The notes: generated from the sequence alone by a model not told the origin. A DNA stretch of 64,000 bases from Pseudomonas sp. ADAK18 (GCF_012935695.1 NZ_CP052859.1:3699001-3763000), one strand, 5' to 3'; shown: positions 36,124-45,832, counted from the stretch's first letter. A program made the numbers and translations.

Positions 36124-36813
36124 TCAACGCATTGGCGGCAAGCCATAGGCCTCAAGATCAAAGTCCGCCAGCTTGCGGATGATCTGGTCGGCGTGGTGGT
36201 ACTTACTGTCGGCCATGGCTTCATCCGGTACGGCGATGGCGGTCATGTGCGCGGCCTTGGCGGCAGTGACACCAAAAGGCGAATCTTCGAACACCAGGCA
36301 ATCCTCGGGCGCAACGCCCAGGCGGCGAGCGGCGGTGAGGAAGATATCCGGCGCAGGCTTGGCGGCACCGACTTCCGGGTCGTCGGCCGTGACGATGGTG
36401 TCAAACAAGCCAAACCATTCACGGTGCAAAGTGGTCTTGTGGCCAAAGGAATTGCGCGATGAGCTGGTGCCCACGGCAATCGGAATGTTGTGCGCCTTCA
36501 AGTGCCGCACCAGCGCCTCGGCACCGGGCATGCCCAGGGCCTTGGGGAAGCGCTCGCTCATCAGTGGTTCGCGGATCACCAGGAATTCTGCAGGTGTGAT
36601 GGGCAGGTCCAAGGCCTTGACCACGTATTCAGCCAGGTCCTGGGCGCCACGCCCGATGATGTGCTGCTTGATGCCCCAATCGTAGGTACGACCATAACGT
36701 TCGGCGATGATTTGTGTGACTTCGGTGTAGATGCCTTCAGTGTCCAGCAACAACCCATCCATATCAAAAATCACGGCCTTGATCGGGCCGACAGCAGTAC
36801 GCGGTGCATTCAT
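36124..36813 (-). CDS. HAD-superfamily phosphatase (beta-phosphoglucomutase / GS1-like)
   Basis: 229 residues. Motif I DMDGLLLDTEG, motif II AVGTSSSR, motif III KPAPDIF and motif IV CLVFEDSPFGV are all present, with the helical cap between I and II. Members include sugar-phosphate phosphatases and pseudouridine-5'-phosphatase-like enzymes. The specific substrate cannot be read. No operon partner is apparent. Confidence 0.88.
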   Translation of the reverse strand: MNAPRTAVGPIKAVIFDMDGLLLDTEGIYTEVTQIIAERYGRTYDWGIKQHIIGRGAQDLAEYVVKALDLPITPAEFLVIREPLMSERFPKALGMPGAEALVRHLKAHNIPIAVGTSSSRNSFGHKTTLHREWFGLFDTIVTADDPEVGAAKPAPDIFLTAARRLGVAPEDCLVFEDSPFGVTAAKAAHMTAIAVPDEAMADSKYHHADQIIRKLADFDLEAYGLPPMR

Positions 36814-36930
36814 CAGAGCTGATCCGTGGGCGAAGGACTAAAAGGATTCAGCACAATAACGGCCCGGCTTGCCTGCAAGCAACCCATTCTCCCTTAGACT
36901 GATGGCCCGCCCTTTTCAAGCGAACCCCAC

Positions 36931-37305
36931 ATGCTCTACCGCATCGCCGCCGACAGCCTGGTGCTGTTTCACCTGGCCTTTATCCTGTTTGTGCTGTTCG
37001 GCGGCCTGCTCGCCCTCAAATGGCGCCCGGTCATCTGGCTGCATCTGCCTGCCGCCGCCTGGGGTGTGGCGGTTGAACTGTTCCACCTGCCCTGCCCGCT
37101 GACCCGCTGGGAAAACCTGCTGCGCCACCTCGCCGGGCAGGACGGCTATGGCGGCGGCTTCATCGAACACTATGTGCTGACGCTGATTTATCCCGCCGGG
37201 CTGACGCCGCAAATCCAGCTGGGCCTGGGCGCCTTGGTGCTGCTGATCAACCTGACGGTGTATGGCTGGATTATCAGGCAATGGAAACGGACGCGGTCGG
37301 TGTAG
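36931..37305 (+). CDS. DUF2784 small inner-membrane protein
   Basis: 124 residues with three to four hydrophobic helices (SLVLFHLAFILFVLFGGLLA; VIWLHLPAAAWGVAVELF; LGLGALVLLINLTVYGWII) and the family segment PLTRWENLLR. Function unknown. Its 3' end overlaps the convergent epimerase gene by 32 bases. Confidence 0.85.
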   Translation: MLYRIAADSLVLFHLAFILFVLFGGLLALKWRPVIWLHLPAAAWGVAVELFHLPCPLTRWENLLRHLAGQDGYGGGFIEHYVLTLIYPAGLTPQIQLGLGALVLLINLTVYGWIIRQWKRTRSV

Positions 37306-38260
37306 GCAGGCAGCCCATACCGGTCAATGTCGCCGCCAATGCTTCATCCAGCGGTGTATGGGGCTCGCGGTCCAGCTCCTGGACCAACCGGGTGTTGTCC
37401 ATGCGCAAAGACATTTCCCACAGATAGCGCATCTCAAGCATTTCGCGGAAGGTGACCACAAAGGGTGACGCCACTTTTATCAGCCACCAAGGGAAGCCGC
37501 TCACGCGTGGCTCTATTCCCGTGCGCTGCAAAACAACGCGCTGGATCGCCCTCGCCATCTGCGTACCGTCCGTATCCAGGTGACCGGCCATATGAAAGCA
37601 GGCAAACGCATCGAGCTGTTCGCGGCGTTCCAGCAACTCGACCATCGTCTGCGCCACGTCGGGCAGATACGCCCACTGATGCGCTACACCGGGCGCCCCC
37701 GGATAACTTATGGTGCCGACCGGTTTGCCAGGCTTGAGCAGTCCTTGTGAAAACCAGCTGCTGCTGGCCTTGGCGCCGAAAAAATCCCCGGAGCGCACGA
37801 TCAACACCCGCGCGCCTTTTGTGGACGCCTCAAACAAACGACGCTCCATCTCCACCCGAATCGCACCTTTGCGAGTACGCGGTTGCTGGGGTGAATCCTC
37901 ACGCACCAACGGGAACGCATCAGGCCCGAAGTTATAGACCGTCCCCGGCAAAACCAGGGTCGCGCCTTCAGCGGTGGCCGCTGCAATGCTGTTGTCGAGC
38001 ATTGGCAGCACCCACTCCGCCCAGCGCCGATAGCCGGGTGGGTTGACCGCATGCACAATCACCGAGCAACCCTTGGCGGCGTCGATCACCTCCTGGCGGT
38101 TCAGGGCATCGCCCTTGATCCAGGTGAAGTCGGCGTTTTGCTCACAAGCCTTGGCGACGTCACGGGCCAGCGCACTCACCTGCCAACCTGCGGCGAGCAT
38201 CTGCCGCGCCACCTCGCCACCAATCCCACCCGTAGCACCCAGCACCAGCACCTTGTTCAT
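37274..38260 (-). CDS. NAD(P)-dependent epimerase/dehydratase-like (atypical SDR)
   Basis: 328 residues with the Rossmann motif VLGATGGIGGEVARQML. A downstream ADFTWIKGDALNRQE and the VRSGDFFGAK region fit extended/atypical SDRs. The classical YxxxK pair is not obvious. It diverges from the LysR gene at 38355, which likely controls it, and converges with the DUF2784 gene. Confidence 0.85.
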   Translation of the reverse strand: MNKVLVLGATGGIGGEVARQMLAAGWQVSALARDVAKACEQNADFTWIKGDALNRQEVIDAAKGCSVIVHAVNPPGYRRWAEWVLPMLDNSIAAATAEGATLVLPGTVYNFGPDAFPLVREDSPQQPRTRKGAIRVEMERRLFEASTKGARVLIVRSGDFFGAKASSSWFSQGLLKPGKPVGTISYPGAPGVAHQWAYLPDVAQTMVELLERREQLDAFACFHMAGHLDTDGTQMARAIQRVVLQRTGIEPRVSGFPWWLIKVASPFVVTFREMLEMRYLWEMSLRMDNTRLVQELDREPHTPLDEALAATLTGMGCLPTPTASVSIA

Positions 38261-38354
38261 GTTTGTCTCCCGAAGCGTTTGGATAAGCCGATTCTGCTAG
38301 CCAGCACGCTATAGAGGAATTGCCGAATACCATCCATGCGCTATACATTTATGC

Positions 38355-39239
38355 ATGGCATCGAATATTGGTTGGGAGTTTTACCGGTCGTTCCTCGGCG
38401 TGCTCCGGGAAGGATCACTGTCGGGCGCCGCGCGGCAGCTTGGCATCACACAGCCCACGGTAGGCCGGCATATTGCTGCGCTGGAAAAGGCCTTGAATGT
38501 GGCCTTGTTCACCCGCTCGCCCAGCGGCCTGCTGCCCACAGCGGTTGCCCTGACGCTACGGACCCACGCCGAAACCATGGAAACCACCGCCGCCGCCCTC
38601 GAGCGCGTCGCCTCCTCCCAAGGCCCGGAGGTGCGCGGCGTGGTCAGGGTGTCCGCCAGTGAGGTGATTGGCGTCGAAGTCCTGCCGCCCATCCTTGCGC
38701 GACTGCGCCAGCAAAATCCGCACTTGAAAATCGAACTGGTGCTGACCAACCGCCTTCTCGACCTGCTGCAACTGGAGGCCGACATCGCCGTACGCATGGT
38801 CCGACCCAGCCAGGAACAATTACTGGCACGGCGCATCGGCAATATCGAACTGGGTCTGCACGCCCACAAAGACTACCTGCAACACCACGGCACGCCCCGG
38901 CAACTGAGCGAGTTGGCCCACCACTCGATTATTGGCTACGACGAGGAAAACGCCTTTATCCGCAGCCTGGCCTTGAAAGGTTTTGATCGAAGCACCTTCG
39001 CCTTGAGCTGCGACAGCGACCTGGCGCTACTGGCCCTGATCCGTGCCGGTGCCGGCATCGGCGTGTGCCAGGTGCCGCTGGCCCAGCCAGACACCCGATT
39101 GACACGGGTACTGGCGGATGTCTTTTCACTGAATCTGGACACTTGGGTGACCATGCACGAAGACCTGCGCAACAGCCCACGCTGCCGGGTGACTTTTGAT
39201 GCCTTGGTAGAGGGTTTGCAGCGTTACGTACAGGATTGA
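38355..39239 (+). CDS. LysR-family transcriptional regulator
   Basis: 294 residues. The helix-turn-helix is GSLSGAARQLGITQPTVGRH followed by IAALEKALNVALFTRSPSG. The effector domain includes VVRVSASEVIGVEVLPPIL. It diverges from the epimerase-like gene across 94 bp. The ATG at 38355 lies in an AT-rich TATACATTTATGC context. Confidence 0.92.
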   Translation: MASNIGWEFYRSFLGVLREGSLSGAARQLGITQPTVGRHIAALEKALNVALFTRSPSGLLPTAVALTLRTHAETMETTAAALERVASSQGPEVRGVVRVSASEVIGVEVLPPILARLRQQNPHLKIELVLTNRLLDLLQLEADIAVRMVRPSQEQLLARRIGNIELGLHAHKDYLQHHGTPRQLSELAHHSIIGYDEENAFIRSLALKGFDRSTFALSCDSDLALLALIRAGAGIGVCQVPLAQPDTRLTRVLADVFSLNLDTWVTMHEDLRNSPRCRVTFDALVEGLQRYVQD

Positions 39240-39293
39240 GACAGCTTCACTGGTGAAGAATCAGGCACTCTGAAACCCTGTGTAGACGCCGCC

Positions 39294-39872
39294 ATGTCCG
39301 AAGCCTTCGAAGTCCCCAGCCCTCACGAAAAACACATCGAGCACGCCAACGAACATTCCCACGCCCGTGGTGACAGCTTCGCCGGCCGCATCGCCGTCAT
39401 GACCGCCCTCATGGCCACCGCAGGTGCCATGCTCAGCTACCAGGCCGGCTCCACCGAAAGCGAAGCGGCCATGGACAAAAACAACGCTGCGATCTTCAAA
39501 ACCGAAGCCGCCAACCAGTGGAATTACTACCAGGCCAAATCCAGCCGGCAAAACCTGGCGGAGTTGGCGGCGCATATTCCCGGTGTGGACGCGGCGCACT
39601 ACAACGACGAAATTCAGCGCTATAAAAGCCAGAAGGAAGACGTGCGCAAACAGGCGGAAAAGCTCGAGGCCACCTCGCGGGAGTGGGATGCAAAGTCAGA
39701 GCAGGCATTGCACCAACACCATCGCTGGGCGCAGGCGATGACGGCAATTCAGATCGCGATATCGTTGGCGGCGATTACGTTGCTGACGAGAAAGGAGTGG
39801 TTGAAGCGTTTGTCGTACACAGCAGCGGCAGTGAGCGTAGTGCTGGGCAGCTTGGCCTGGTTGCATCTATAG
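39294..39872 (+). CDS. DUF4337-family membrane protein
   Basis: 192 residues. A His-rich hydrophilic N-terminus (HEKHIEHANEHSHARGD), a first membrane segment (AVMTALMATAGAMLSYQAG), a long helical, probably coiled-coil middle (about 60-135) and two C-terminal helices. The family is conserved in proteobacteria with no known function. The 284 bp downstream (39873-40156) are AT-rich, contain three TGCATA elements near 39963-39998 and no gene. Confidence 0.82.
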   Translation: MSEAFEVPSPHEKHIEHANEHSHARGDSFAGRIAVMTALMATAGAMLSYQAGSTESEAAMDKNNAAIFKTEAANQWNYYQAKSSRQNLAELAAHIPGVDAAHYNDEIQRYKSQKEDVRKQAEKLEATSREWDAKSEQALHQHHRWAQAMTAIQIAISLAAITLLTRKEWLKRLSYTAAAVSVVLGSLAWLHL

Positions 39873-40156
39873 CGTTTCCGCTTGGCGCCCTCCTCGCCAT
39901 AAGGCTTATGGCGCTTTCTACGAAGACTTGCTGGCTTGATCCCTTGAGCAAGGTCAATGAAATTGCATAAATGCATATTTATGGTTGCGCTAATGCATAA
40001 ACCATCCTAAGGTTAAATCGAGACCTCATCGGAACCACCATCAAAGATGGCAAACAGAGAAAACCGATATCTCGATCACTGAAACCGTTTTATTGAAACA
40101 GGTATGAAAACACCCAATTTAACGCTTGAAACTATTTTCACTCATGGAGGATGAAA

Positions 40157-40741
40157 ATGTTAACTACGGAAGATACACAAGCAAATAAGGTACTACCAAA
40201 GTGCCTGACTAAAAACCTTATCGACCCTCAACTGACGGAAGTTGATACCGCTGAAGAAAGGGCAAGCTTTGCCGCTGGCAGCCTCAACTTCAACATGCAG
40301 CCACAAACCCAAAGCAATTGGTGCTGGGCCGCCGTTTCAGCCTCAGTCGGCAACTACTACGGTACCGGCTCCTGGACCCAGTGCAACGTCGCCAATACTG
40401 AGCTTAACCGGAACTCCTGCTGCAACCAGCCAGGCCCCTGCAACGTATATGGTTATCTCGACTCGGCACTCAGGACAACCCGAAGCTTTGCCAACATGAG
40501 CCAGGGTTCGATTCAACTGTCGGCCATCGAAAACCAGATCAACATGGGAAGGCCAATCGGCGTGCGCGTTGCCTGGTATGGCGGTGGCGCTCACTTCAAC
40601 ACCATTTATGGAACCAACGGCAACTATCTGCTCATCGCAGATTCCATCTATGGTTATTCCACACGAGCGCTTAATTCATTCCCCCGCTCATATAACGGCG
40701 GCGGTAACTGGACTAACACCTACTTCACCCGGAAAAACTAG
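40157..40741 (+). CDS. Papain-like cysteine protease, small (C39/C70-like)
   Basis: 194 residues. GGAGG six bases before the ATG at 40157 decides the start; an ATG six bases earlier touches the GGAGG and is unlikely. The catalytic triad is readable: Cys56 in QSNWCWAAVSASVG, His146 in GGGAHFNTIYG and Asp162 in IADSIYGYS. Residues 1-45 are hydrophilic and may be a propeptide or secretion leader; there is no Sec signal. A cluster of cysteines (C76, C88, C89, C95) suggests disulfides and an extracytoplasmic site. It forms a two-gene unit with the next gene, 9 bp downstream. Function unknown; a secreted effector or peptide-processing enzyme is possible. Confidence 0.8.
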   Translation: MLTTEDTQANKVLPKCLTKNLIDPQLTEVDTAEERASFAAGSLNFNMQPQTQSNWCWAAVSASVGNYYGTGSWTQCNVANTELNRNSCCNQPGPCNVYGYLDSALRTTRSFANMSQGSIQLSAIENQINMGRPIGVRVAWYGGGAHFNTIYGTNGNYLLIADSIYGYSTRALNSFPRSYNGGGNWTNTYFTRKN

Positions 40742-40750
40742 GAGGGCATC

Positions 40751-41359
40751 ATGCAACTGACTTATCCCAAAGCGCCTTCCAATGGCGTGCAGAAACTTCG
40801 TCCCGCGCTGCAAGCAGCCTTGCAAACCAAAGGCTTTGGCATCAACCGCCAATTCGCCAACGCGGCCCCCAGCAAAATCACCCTCTCCGAGCCTTATCGT
40901 GGCTACTCCCTCAGCCTGGAAGACATCATCCTGGGCAATGGCCTGAAAGAAGCCGCCCTGGGTAACTGGCACTACCTGGTGTTTTCAGATGGGGCGACCG
41001 TTGCCGATGCCGAACTGGCTGACGTACAAGGCAATGTCGAGTTCTCATCGCTTAACCATGGCGTCGTTGCCGCCTCCACCGTCAGCGCGCTGACTCTGGC
41101 AGAAAACTCGCCGAACCTGCAGGGCAAAAGCTACGAGCTGAGGGTGCTGTTTATCTCGGCACTGCATTTTGTCGCCATCTGGCTGCATGTGGAGGATGGG
41201 GAAAACGAGGACATCATTATTCCTATCGAGCCGACGCCAAAAACCCTGACCGGCACACAGCTGTACAGCGAGGCGAACCTGCTTGCCCTGCTCAAGCCCG
41301 CAGCCAGTCAGGCAAAAGCGTTGTTTGATGCGGATACCACGGGGTTGTTGGGGAGTTGA
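40751..41359 (+). CDS. Unrecognised protein paired with the papain-like protease
   Basis: 202 residues, start preceded by a strong AGGAGGG. I do not recognise the family. It has no signal peptide and no clear transmembrane helix; the segment LRVLFISALHFVAIWLHVE is a hydrophobic strand followed by an acidic stretch (EDGENEDIIIPIEP). There is no cysteine, in contrast to the Cys-rich protease. The tight coupling suggests a partner role, such as inhibitor, immunity protein, substrate or chaperone of the protease; this is context only. Confidence 0.7.
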   Translation: MQLTYPKAPSNGVQKLRPALQAALQTKGFGINRQFANAAPSKITLSEPYRGYSLSLEDIILGNGLKEAALGNWHYLVFSDGATVADAELADVQGNVEFSSLNHGVVAASTVSALTLAENSPNLQGKSYELRVLFISALHFVAIWLHVEDGENEDIIIPIEPTPKTLTGTQLYSEANLLALLKPAASQAKALFDADTTGLLGS

Positions 41360-41429
41360 GTTATCCGTTGAAAGGCTGAATGTCTGATGTGGGTTGGTAA
41401 CGGGGGGAATTCCGACCGTGCTCCTGTCA

Positions 41430-41546
41430 CCTTTTTCAGACACCAGAAACCACACCGCTCCGACTTTCTCCAGGAAAATCGGGGGCGGTGTTCGCGGAAT
41501 TTGGCGGTGAGATAGTCCGCCATATCAGTATCCGCCGACCGCCTAG
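41430..41546. repeat. att-like repeat, copy A (tRNA-3'-end-like core plus hairpin)
   Basis: About 115 bp resembling copy B at 61830-61939 at roughly 75-80 % identity by eye. Shared parts are TTTTTCAGAC, a hairpin with TCGGGGG on its right arm, and a core TGGCGG-9 bases-CCGCCA followed by TATCA and ATCC. Read on the minus strand the core resembles the 3' acceptor end of a tRNA (CACCGCCA), and the hairpin resembles a terminator behind it. It marks the left limit of the variable region. Confidence 0.6.
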
Positions 41547-41584
41547 ACACTTCGGAGCCCTTTATTTTTATCCTTTCATTCCCC

Positions 41585-42316
41585 TCAGCCGGCCGTGAAA
41601 CCGCCATCAATAGGCAATACAACTCCGGAAATCATTGAAGACGCTTTACTGAGTAAAAACAGAATCGGCCACACAATCTCCTCAGGTTCGGCGAATCGTC
41701 CCAAAGGGATTCTGTCAATCATGCCCTGGGCCTTGATGGGGTCACTCCAGCCTACTTTTGACATTGGGGTCAGCGTAACGGTCGGGTTCACACTGTTCAC
41801 CCTGATCGCAAAGGGACCAAGCTCAGCGCACATAACACGGGTCATCGCATCCATGGCTGCTTTTGACGCTGAATACCCGAGGTGGCCATGAAGCGAAGCC
41901 AGCGCTGCCTGGCTGGACACGTTCACAATGGCTCCGCCACGGCCTTGTTGAATCATTCGACGGGCGACCATCTGACTCATCAGAGCAGTGGCTCGCGCGT
42001 TGATGGCCATCATTGTGTCGAAGTCTGCGCCGCGCATCTCGGTAACAGGGTCCAGGAGTGCGAGCCCGGCACAGTTGACCAGCCCGTCGACCTCCCTGAG
42101 CGTACTGTCGACCTTATCCAAGCCTTCCTGCTGTTCCAGATCGGCCACGATTATGTCGCAGGCAGTTTCATCCTGCAGTATGCGCAGTTGCTCAGCATTG
42201 CGTCCTATTGCCACTACGTGGGCTCCTTCCACGCACAGTTCTCGTACGCAGTATCGACCAATACCGCTGCTGGCTCCGGTTACCAGAATGACTTTGTTTT
42301 TAAGATCACTGAACAT
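41585..42316 (-). CDS. Short-chain dehydrogenase, L-xylulose reductase/DCXR-like
   Basis: 243 residues. Cofactor motif TGASSGIGR, catalytic YSASK, and NVSSQAALAS for the Ser. The segment VNPTVTLTPMSKVGWSDPIK with MIDRIPLGRFAEPEEIV matches the animal dicarbonyl/L-xylulose reductase pattern as I recall it. A pentulose/pentitol oxidoreductase role fits the neighbouring xylitol-dehydrogenase-like enzyme and polyol permease. The ribosome-binding site is weak (GGGACC). Confidence 0.85.
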   Translation of the reverse strand: MFSDLKNKVILVTGASSGIGRYCVRELCVEGAHVVAIGRNAEQLRILQDETACDIIVADLEQQEGLDKVDSTLREVDGLVNCAGLALLDPVTEMRGADFDTMMAINARATALMSQMVARRMIQQGRGGAIVNVSSQAALASLHGHLGYSASKAAMDAMTRVMCAELGPFAIRVNSVNPTVTLTPMSKVGWSDPIKAQGMIDRIPLGRFAEPEEIVWPILFLLSKASSMISGVVLPIDGGFTAG

Positions 42317-42400
42317 TTAATGGTCCCTGATTTGATGAGCCACATCCCCCGAGGTGATAACGCCGAGGTAGCTTGAGTCCTGAAGTTCACGCCAAGATAC

Positions 42401-42559
42401 CTAGTCAAACACTCTCATTGTTACGGGCCAGCACCGCCAACCCAATGGGGCACCCGTGTGGCCAGAGTTCGCACGTTGAACCGCATCCATACTCAGGGCT
42501 CGAATCGCGTTAGCTAAAACCTTGTGATCCAAAGCACTTGTGGCGTCGTAATTGCTCAT
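42401..42559 (-). pseudogene. tkt: Transketolase N-terminal stub
   Basis: The minus-strand frame opens with [20 protein letters not shown], then [20 protein letters not shown], which is the transketolase N-terminus (normally ANSGHPGAPLG). After about 40 codons homology ends and the frame runs to a TAG at 42401. The ATG overlaps the transaldolase stop as ATGA, so the stub is the relic of a tal-tkt pair whose remaining 600 or so codons are gone. Confidence 0.85.
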
Positions 42560-43524
42560 GACCCGCCCCTTTCAAGTTTCTCGCGCAGTAGCGCCTCAAG
42601 TTTGCGCTGATCGGCCTCAAATCCTCGAATGCCCTCGGCCAGCTTTTCCGTGGCCATCGCGTCTTCGTTATGCTGCCAGCGAAATTCGTTTTCAGAGAGG
42701 GGCTCAGGCGGCTTTGCTCGCTCCAGGGACTCGAACATCGTATGTGCAAGAACGCCTTCGGTAGTGGACAGTACTTCAAGCAACGCAGGACTAATGGTCA
42801 GGCGATCACAGCCGGCTAGCGCAAGGATCTCACCGCTGTTGCGAAAACTGGCGCCCATGACCACCGTCGAATAATTGTGTCGACGGAAATAACGATGAAT
42901 CTCCTGAACCTGCAGTACGCCTGGTTCCTGTGCGGGGACGTAATCAATTTCAGGATTAGCTCTGCGATACCAGTCCAGAATACGACCGACAAAAGGCGAG
43001 ATCAGGAACACACCCGCCTCTGCACAAGCCCGTGCCTGGGCGAAGCTGAAAATCAACGTCAGGTTGCATTGGATGCCCTCACGCTCAAGGATTCGCGCCG
43101 CACAAATGCCTTCCCAGGTGGCGGCCAGTTTGATCAGGATACGCTCGCGGCTAACGCCGGACGCCTGATAGAGCGACACGAGTTTGCGTGCCTTGGTGAT
43201 GCTTGCTTGCTTGTCAAAGGAAAGCCGGGCATTGACCTCAGTTGATACGCGACCTGGCACGTGCCGCAAAATCAGACAGCCCATGGCAACCACAAGGCGA
43301 TCACTGGCTTCGTCTACCGCTTCGTCGAGCGTGCCTTCATGCCCTTGTACGGCCGCAACTGTCTCGTCGACAAGAGCGTCATACTGTCCGGACTGCGCGG
43401 CTTTTAGGATCAAGGATGGATTGGTTGTGGCATCCCGTGGAGCAAAGCGGCGGATAGCATCGAGGTCGCCCGTGTCCGCGACTACGGTACTTAGTTCTCT
43501 CAATTGCGTGAGCAAAGTGGACAT
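42556..43524 (-). CDS. tal: Transaldolase
   Basis: 322 residues, TalB-like. The Schiff-base Lys is in [34 protein letters not shown] and [20 protein letters not shown] are conserved family segments. It transfers dihydroxyacetone units in the non-oxidative pentose phosphate path, here as part of a pentitol catabolic set. It is probably a second transaldolase in addition to the housekeeping one (inference). GGAGA precedes the ATG. The 348 bp upstream (43525-43872) hold no intact gene, only remnants. Confidence 0.93.
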   Translation of the reverse strand: MSTLLTQLRELSTVVADTGDLDAIRRFAPRDATTNPSLILKAAQSGQYDALVDETVAAVQGHEGTLDEAVDEASDRLVVAMGCLILRHVPGRVSTEVNARLSFDKQASITKARKLVSLYQASGVSRERILIKLAATWEGICAARILEREGIQCNLTLIFSFAQARACAEAGVFLISPFVGRILDWYRRANPEIDYVPAQEPGVLQVQEIHRYFRRHNYSTVVMGASFRNSGEILALAGCDRLTISPALLEVLSTTEGVLAHTMFESLERAKPPEPLSENEFRWQHNEDAMATEKLAEGIRGFEADQRKLEALLREKLERGGS

Positions 43525-43798
43525 GGCTTCTCCAGTTTTTATATATGTGTCAGTCAGTAGCTACCGCTATTTCGAGGCCGAGGCCGGCCAAGCTTTCGTC
43601 ACTGGCTAAGCAGGGCTAGGTATGTATGCGGGGCTTCAAAGCCTGATAGATGTCGTAATACTGTTTGAACATAAGCTCGTTGGTGAACGCACTCCATGTT
43701 GTAACGCAAAGCAAAAAGCCGGGGCTCGCATACAGCCGAGGTAACCAAACGCTCAAAGCACAAGCGGTGCGATTTCTGGGCGTGCGGTTGTGCTCCTC

Positions 43799-43861
43799 TA
43801 TGTCCACAGCGTTCTGCGCGGAGATGATCGTTATGCCCGAGGCCATTTTGGTTAAAAACCG
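43799..43861 (-). pseudogene. Fragment of a BvgS-like sensor kinase periplasmic domain
   Basis: On the minus strand this stretch encodes FLTKMASGITIISAQNAVD, nearly identical to FLHKKAPGIMIISAQNAVD of the hybrid kinase at 53502-55865, and the DNA is about 80 % identical by eye over 60 bp. Sequence after it (frame to 43616, ending YYDIYQALKPRIHT) is unrecognised; it could be the tail of a sugar kinase, but this is unverified. Confidence 0.65.
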
Positions 43862-43872
43862 GGGCGACTCAT

Positions 43873-44760
43873 TCAGCGTTCGAGACGCTTACGGTATTCC
43901 GAGGGTGTTGCCAGCATTTCGTAGCGAAAGTGCCGATTGAAATTGGATAGGTTGCCGTAGCCGACGTTAAAGCAGATATCTGCCACCGATAACCGTGTTT
44001 GCAGAAGCAGTCGGCATGCACGTTGAACCCGCAGTTTGCGAGTCATATCAACAAAAGTGTGGCCAGTGGTTCGCTTAAAAAACCGAGAGAATGACGGTTC
44101 ACTCATGTTCAACTGTTGGGCAATCACCGACACGCGCAACTCTTCATCCAAGTGTCGGTGGATGTAATCCAACACCTGCCTCATACGCTCGGTGGTCAGG
44201 CAGTCAAGCATGGGGGCATATTGCAGACTGGCCAGTTGATGACTCTCCTGCGGCGGCGCCTCATTGAGGGTTTCCAGCAACGATAGAAAGAGCCACAGAC
44301 GCCTCAGCCCATGGCTCTGCCCTATCGCCTCCAACAGCTCGACACCGTTACGCCGAGTCGCCCCACTGAACTCAATGCCTTGCCTGGATTGAGCGAACAA
44401 CCTCTGCAGGTCACCCAGCTCGGGCAACGTTTCGCGCAGCTTTAGCAGACTGTCACCTTCAAACTGCAACACGACATCACGGCCGACAATGCGCTCGTCC
44501 GGTGCCAGGTCGATGCTCCATTCGTGAGGCAAGCCCGGACCGATCAATGCAAGGTGGCCGGCGTCGAAATGGCCGATGTAATCACCCGCAAAAAAACGGC
44601 CACTCCCCTGACGAATCAGATGAATTTCGAACTGTGGGTGATGATTCCAGCGAGCAAGCTCAAAAGGGTAATCATGCTCGTGCCAGCGAAAGCTGTGCTG
44701 CGGCTCGGTAAAGATCACTTCGAGTTCGGAAAGCTTTTCGGTCTTTTGCTTGTGGATCAT
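43873..44760 (-). CDS. AraC-family regulator of the pentitol operon
   Basis: 295 residues. The N-terminal cupin includes FRWHEHDYPFELARWNHHPQ, and the C-terminal double helix-turn-helix includes LRVSVIAQQLNMSEPSFSRF and LSVADICFNVGYGNLSNFNR. Regulators with this cupin commonly respond to sugars or polyols. It is 25 bp after the dehydrogenase gene and reads in the same direction, so it belongs to the operon MFS-dehydrogenase-regulator. A GTG one codon earlier is a possible start. Confidence 0.9.
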   Translation of the reverse strand: MIHKQKTEKLSELEVIFTEPQHSFRWHEHDYPFELARWNHHPQFEIHLIRQGSGRFFAGDYIGHFDAGHLALIGPGLPHEWSIDLAPDERIVGRDVVLQFEGDSLLKLRETLPELGDLQRLFAQSRQGIEFSGATRRNGVELLEAIGQSHGLRRLWLFLSLLETLNEAPPQESHQLASLQYAPMLDCLTTERMRQVLDYIHRHLDEELRVSVIAQQLNMSEPSFSRFFKRTTGHTFVDMTRKLRVQRACRLLLQTRLSVADICFNVGYGNLSNFNRHFRYEMLATPSEYRKRLER

Positions 44761-44785
44761 CACCGTAGTCTTCCATGGAGGTGGC

Positions 44786-45832
44786 TCAACTCAGAGGCGA
44801 GTCGAAGTTGATCTGCAGCTTTACATCGCCAGGCAAAGCACTGGCCGCACGCTCGAAGGCCTCGACGCCTCTGGCGAACGGGAACGTTGCAGAGATTAAG
44901 GGCTTCAAATTGACCTTGCCACTGGCAATCAGATTTACCGCACGCTGATAAACATTGGCATAACGGAATACGGTCTCAATACGGATTTCCTTGGCTTGAG
45001 CTGCCACTACATCGAATGCCACCGGTTCCACTGGCATACCCACCAATACCAGTGCACCGCCCGGACACACGCAAGCCATCGCATCAGGATAGGCCCGCGG
45101 GCTGCCGCTGGCCTCAAACACCACGTCAGCGCCCCAGTGGTCGGTCAGTTCCGCGACCTTGGCCACCAGCGACTCCAGGCGTACGTTGACCGCGACGATG
45201 CCATCGTAGCCGTCGGCAATGGCAAGTTTCTGCTCCATCAGGTCCGACACCAACACTTGGCTCGCTCCTGCGGCAAGGGCTGCCAGCGCTGTCATCAAGC
45301 CGATAGTGCCCGCACCAATCACCACCGCCACATCACCGGGTTTGATTCGTGCCTTGACCGCTGCCTGCATGCCGATAGCAAAGGGCTCCACCAGCGCACC
45401 TTCGGCGAAGCTGACATGATCCGGCAGCTTGTAGGCGAACGATGCCGGATGAACCACTTCTGGGGTCAGGCAGCCATGTACCGGTGGCGTAGCCCAGAAT
45501 TGCACTGCTGGGTCGATATTGTACAAGCCCAGGCGCGAGGCCTTTGAAGTCGGATCGGGAACACCCGGCTCCATGCACACCCGATCACCCACTGCCAAGT
45601 GCCTCACATTGCGACCAACTTCGACGACAGTACCGGCCGCTTCATGACCAAGCACCATGGGCTGGTCAACCACGAAAGGCCCAATCTTTCCATGTGTAAA
45701 GTAATGCACGTCGCTACCGCATATACCCACGGTATGTATGCGGATGCGTACATCATCCGGACCGACACAGAGGGGCAGGTTTATTTCGCGAATGGCCAAG
45801 GTGTGCTGCTTTTCTAGAACCAGGGCTAGCAT
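44786..45832 (-). CDS. Zinc-dependent polyol dehydrogenase, xylitol dehydrogenase-like
   Basis: 348 residues, medium-chain dehydrogenase family. The catalytic zinc ligands are in [10 protein letters not shown] and GHEAAG, and the NAD motif is [10 protein letters not shown]. The usual structural-zinc lobe with four Cys is replaced by [20 protein letters not shown], as in the xylitol dehydrogenase type that lacks structural zinc. The expected reaction is xylitol or arabinitol to the 2-ketopentose with NAD. It lies 15 bp after the permease gene. Confidence 0.9.
   Translation of the reverse strand: MLALVLEKQHTLAIREINLPLCVGPDDVRIRIHTVGICGSDVHYFTHGKIGPFVVDQPMVLGHEAAGTVVEVGRNVRHLAVGDRVCMEPGVPDPTSKASRLGLYNIDPAVQFWATPPVHGCLTPEVVHPASFAYKLPDHVSFAEGALVEPFAIGMQAAVKARIKPGDVAVVIGAGTIGLMTALAALAAGASQVLVSDLMEQKLAIADGYDGIVAVNVRLESLVAKVAELTDHWGADVVFEASGSPRAYPDAMACVCPGGALVLVGMPVEPVAFDVVAAQAKEIRIETVFRYANVYQRAVNLIASGKVNLKPLISATFPFARGVEAFERAASALPGDVKLQINFDSPLS

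Noticed and set aside
42317..42376. A small gene between the SDR and the transketolase stub
   Set aside because: Too short and no start with a ribosome-binding site; it reads as leftover sequence from the deletion.
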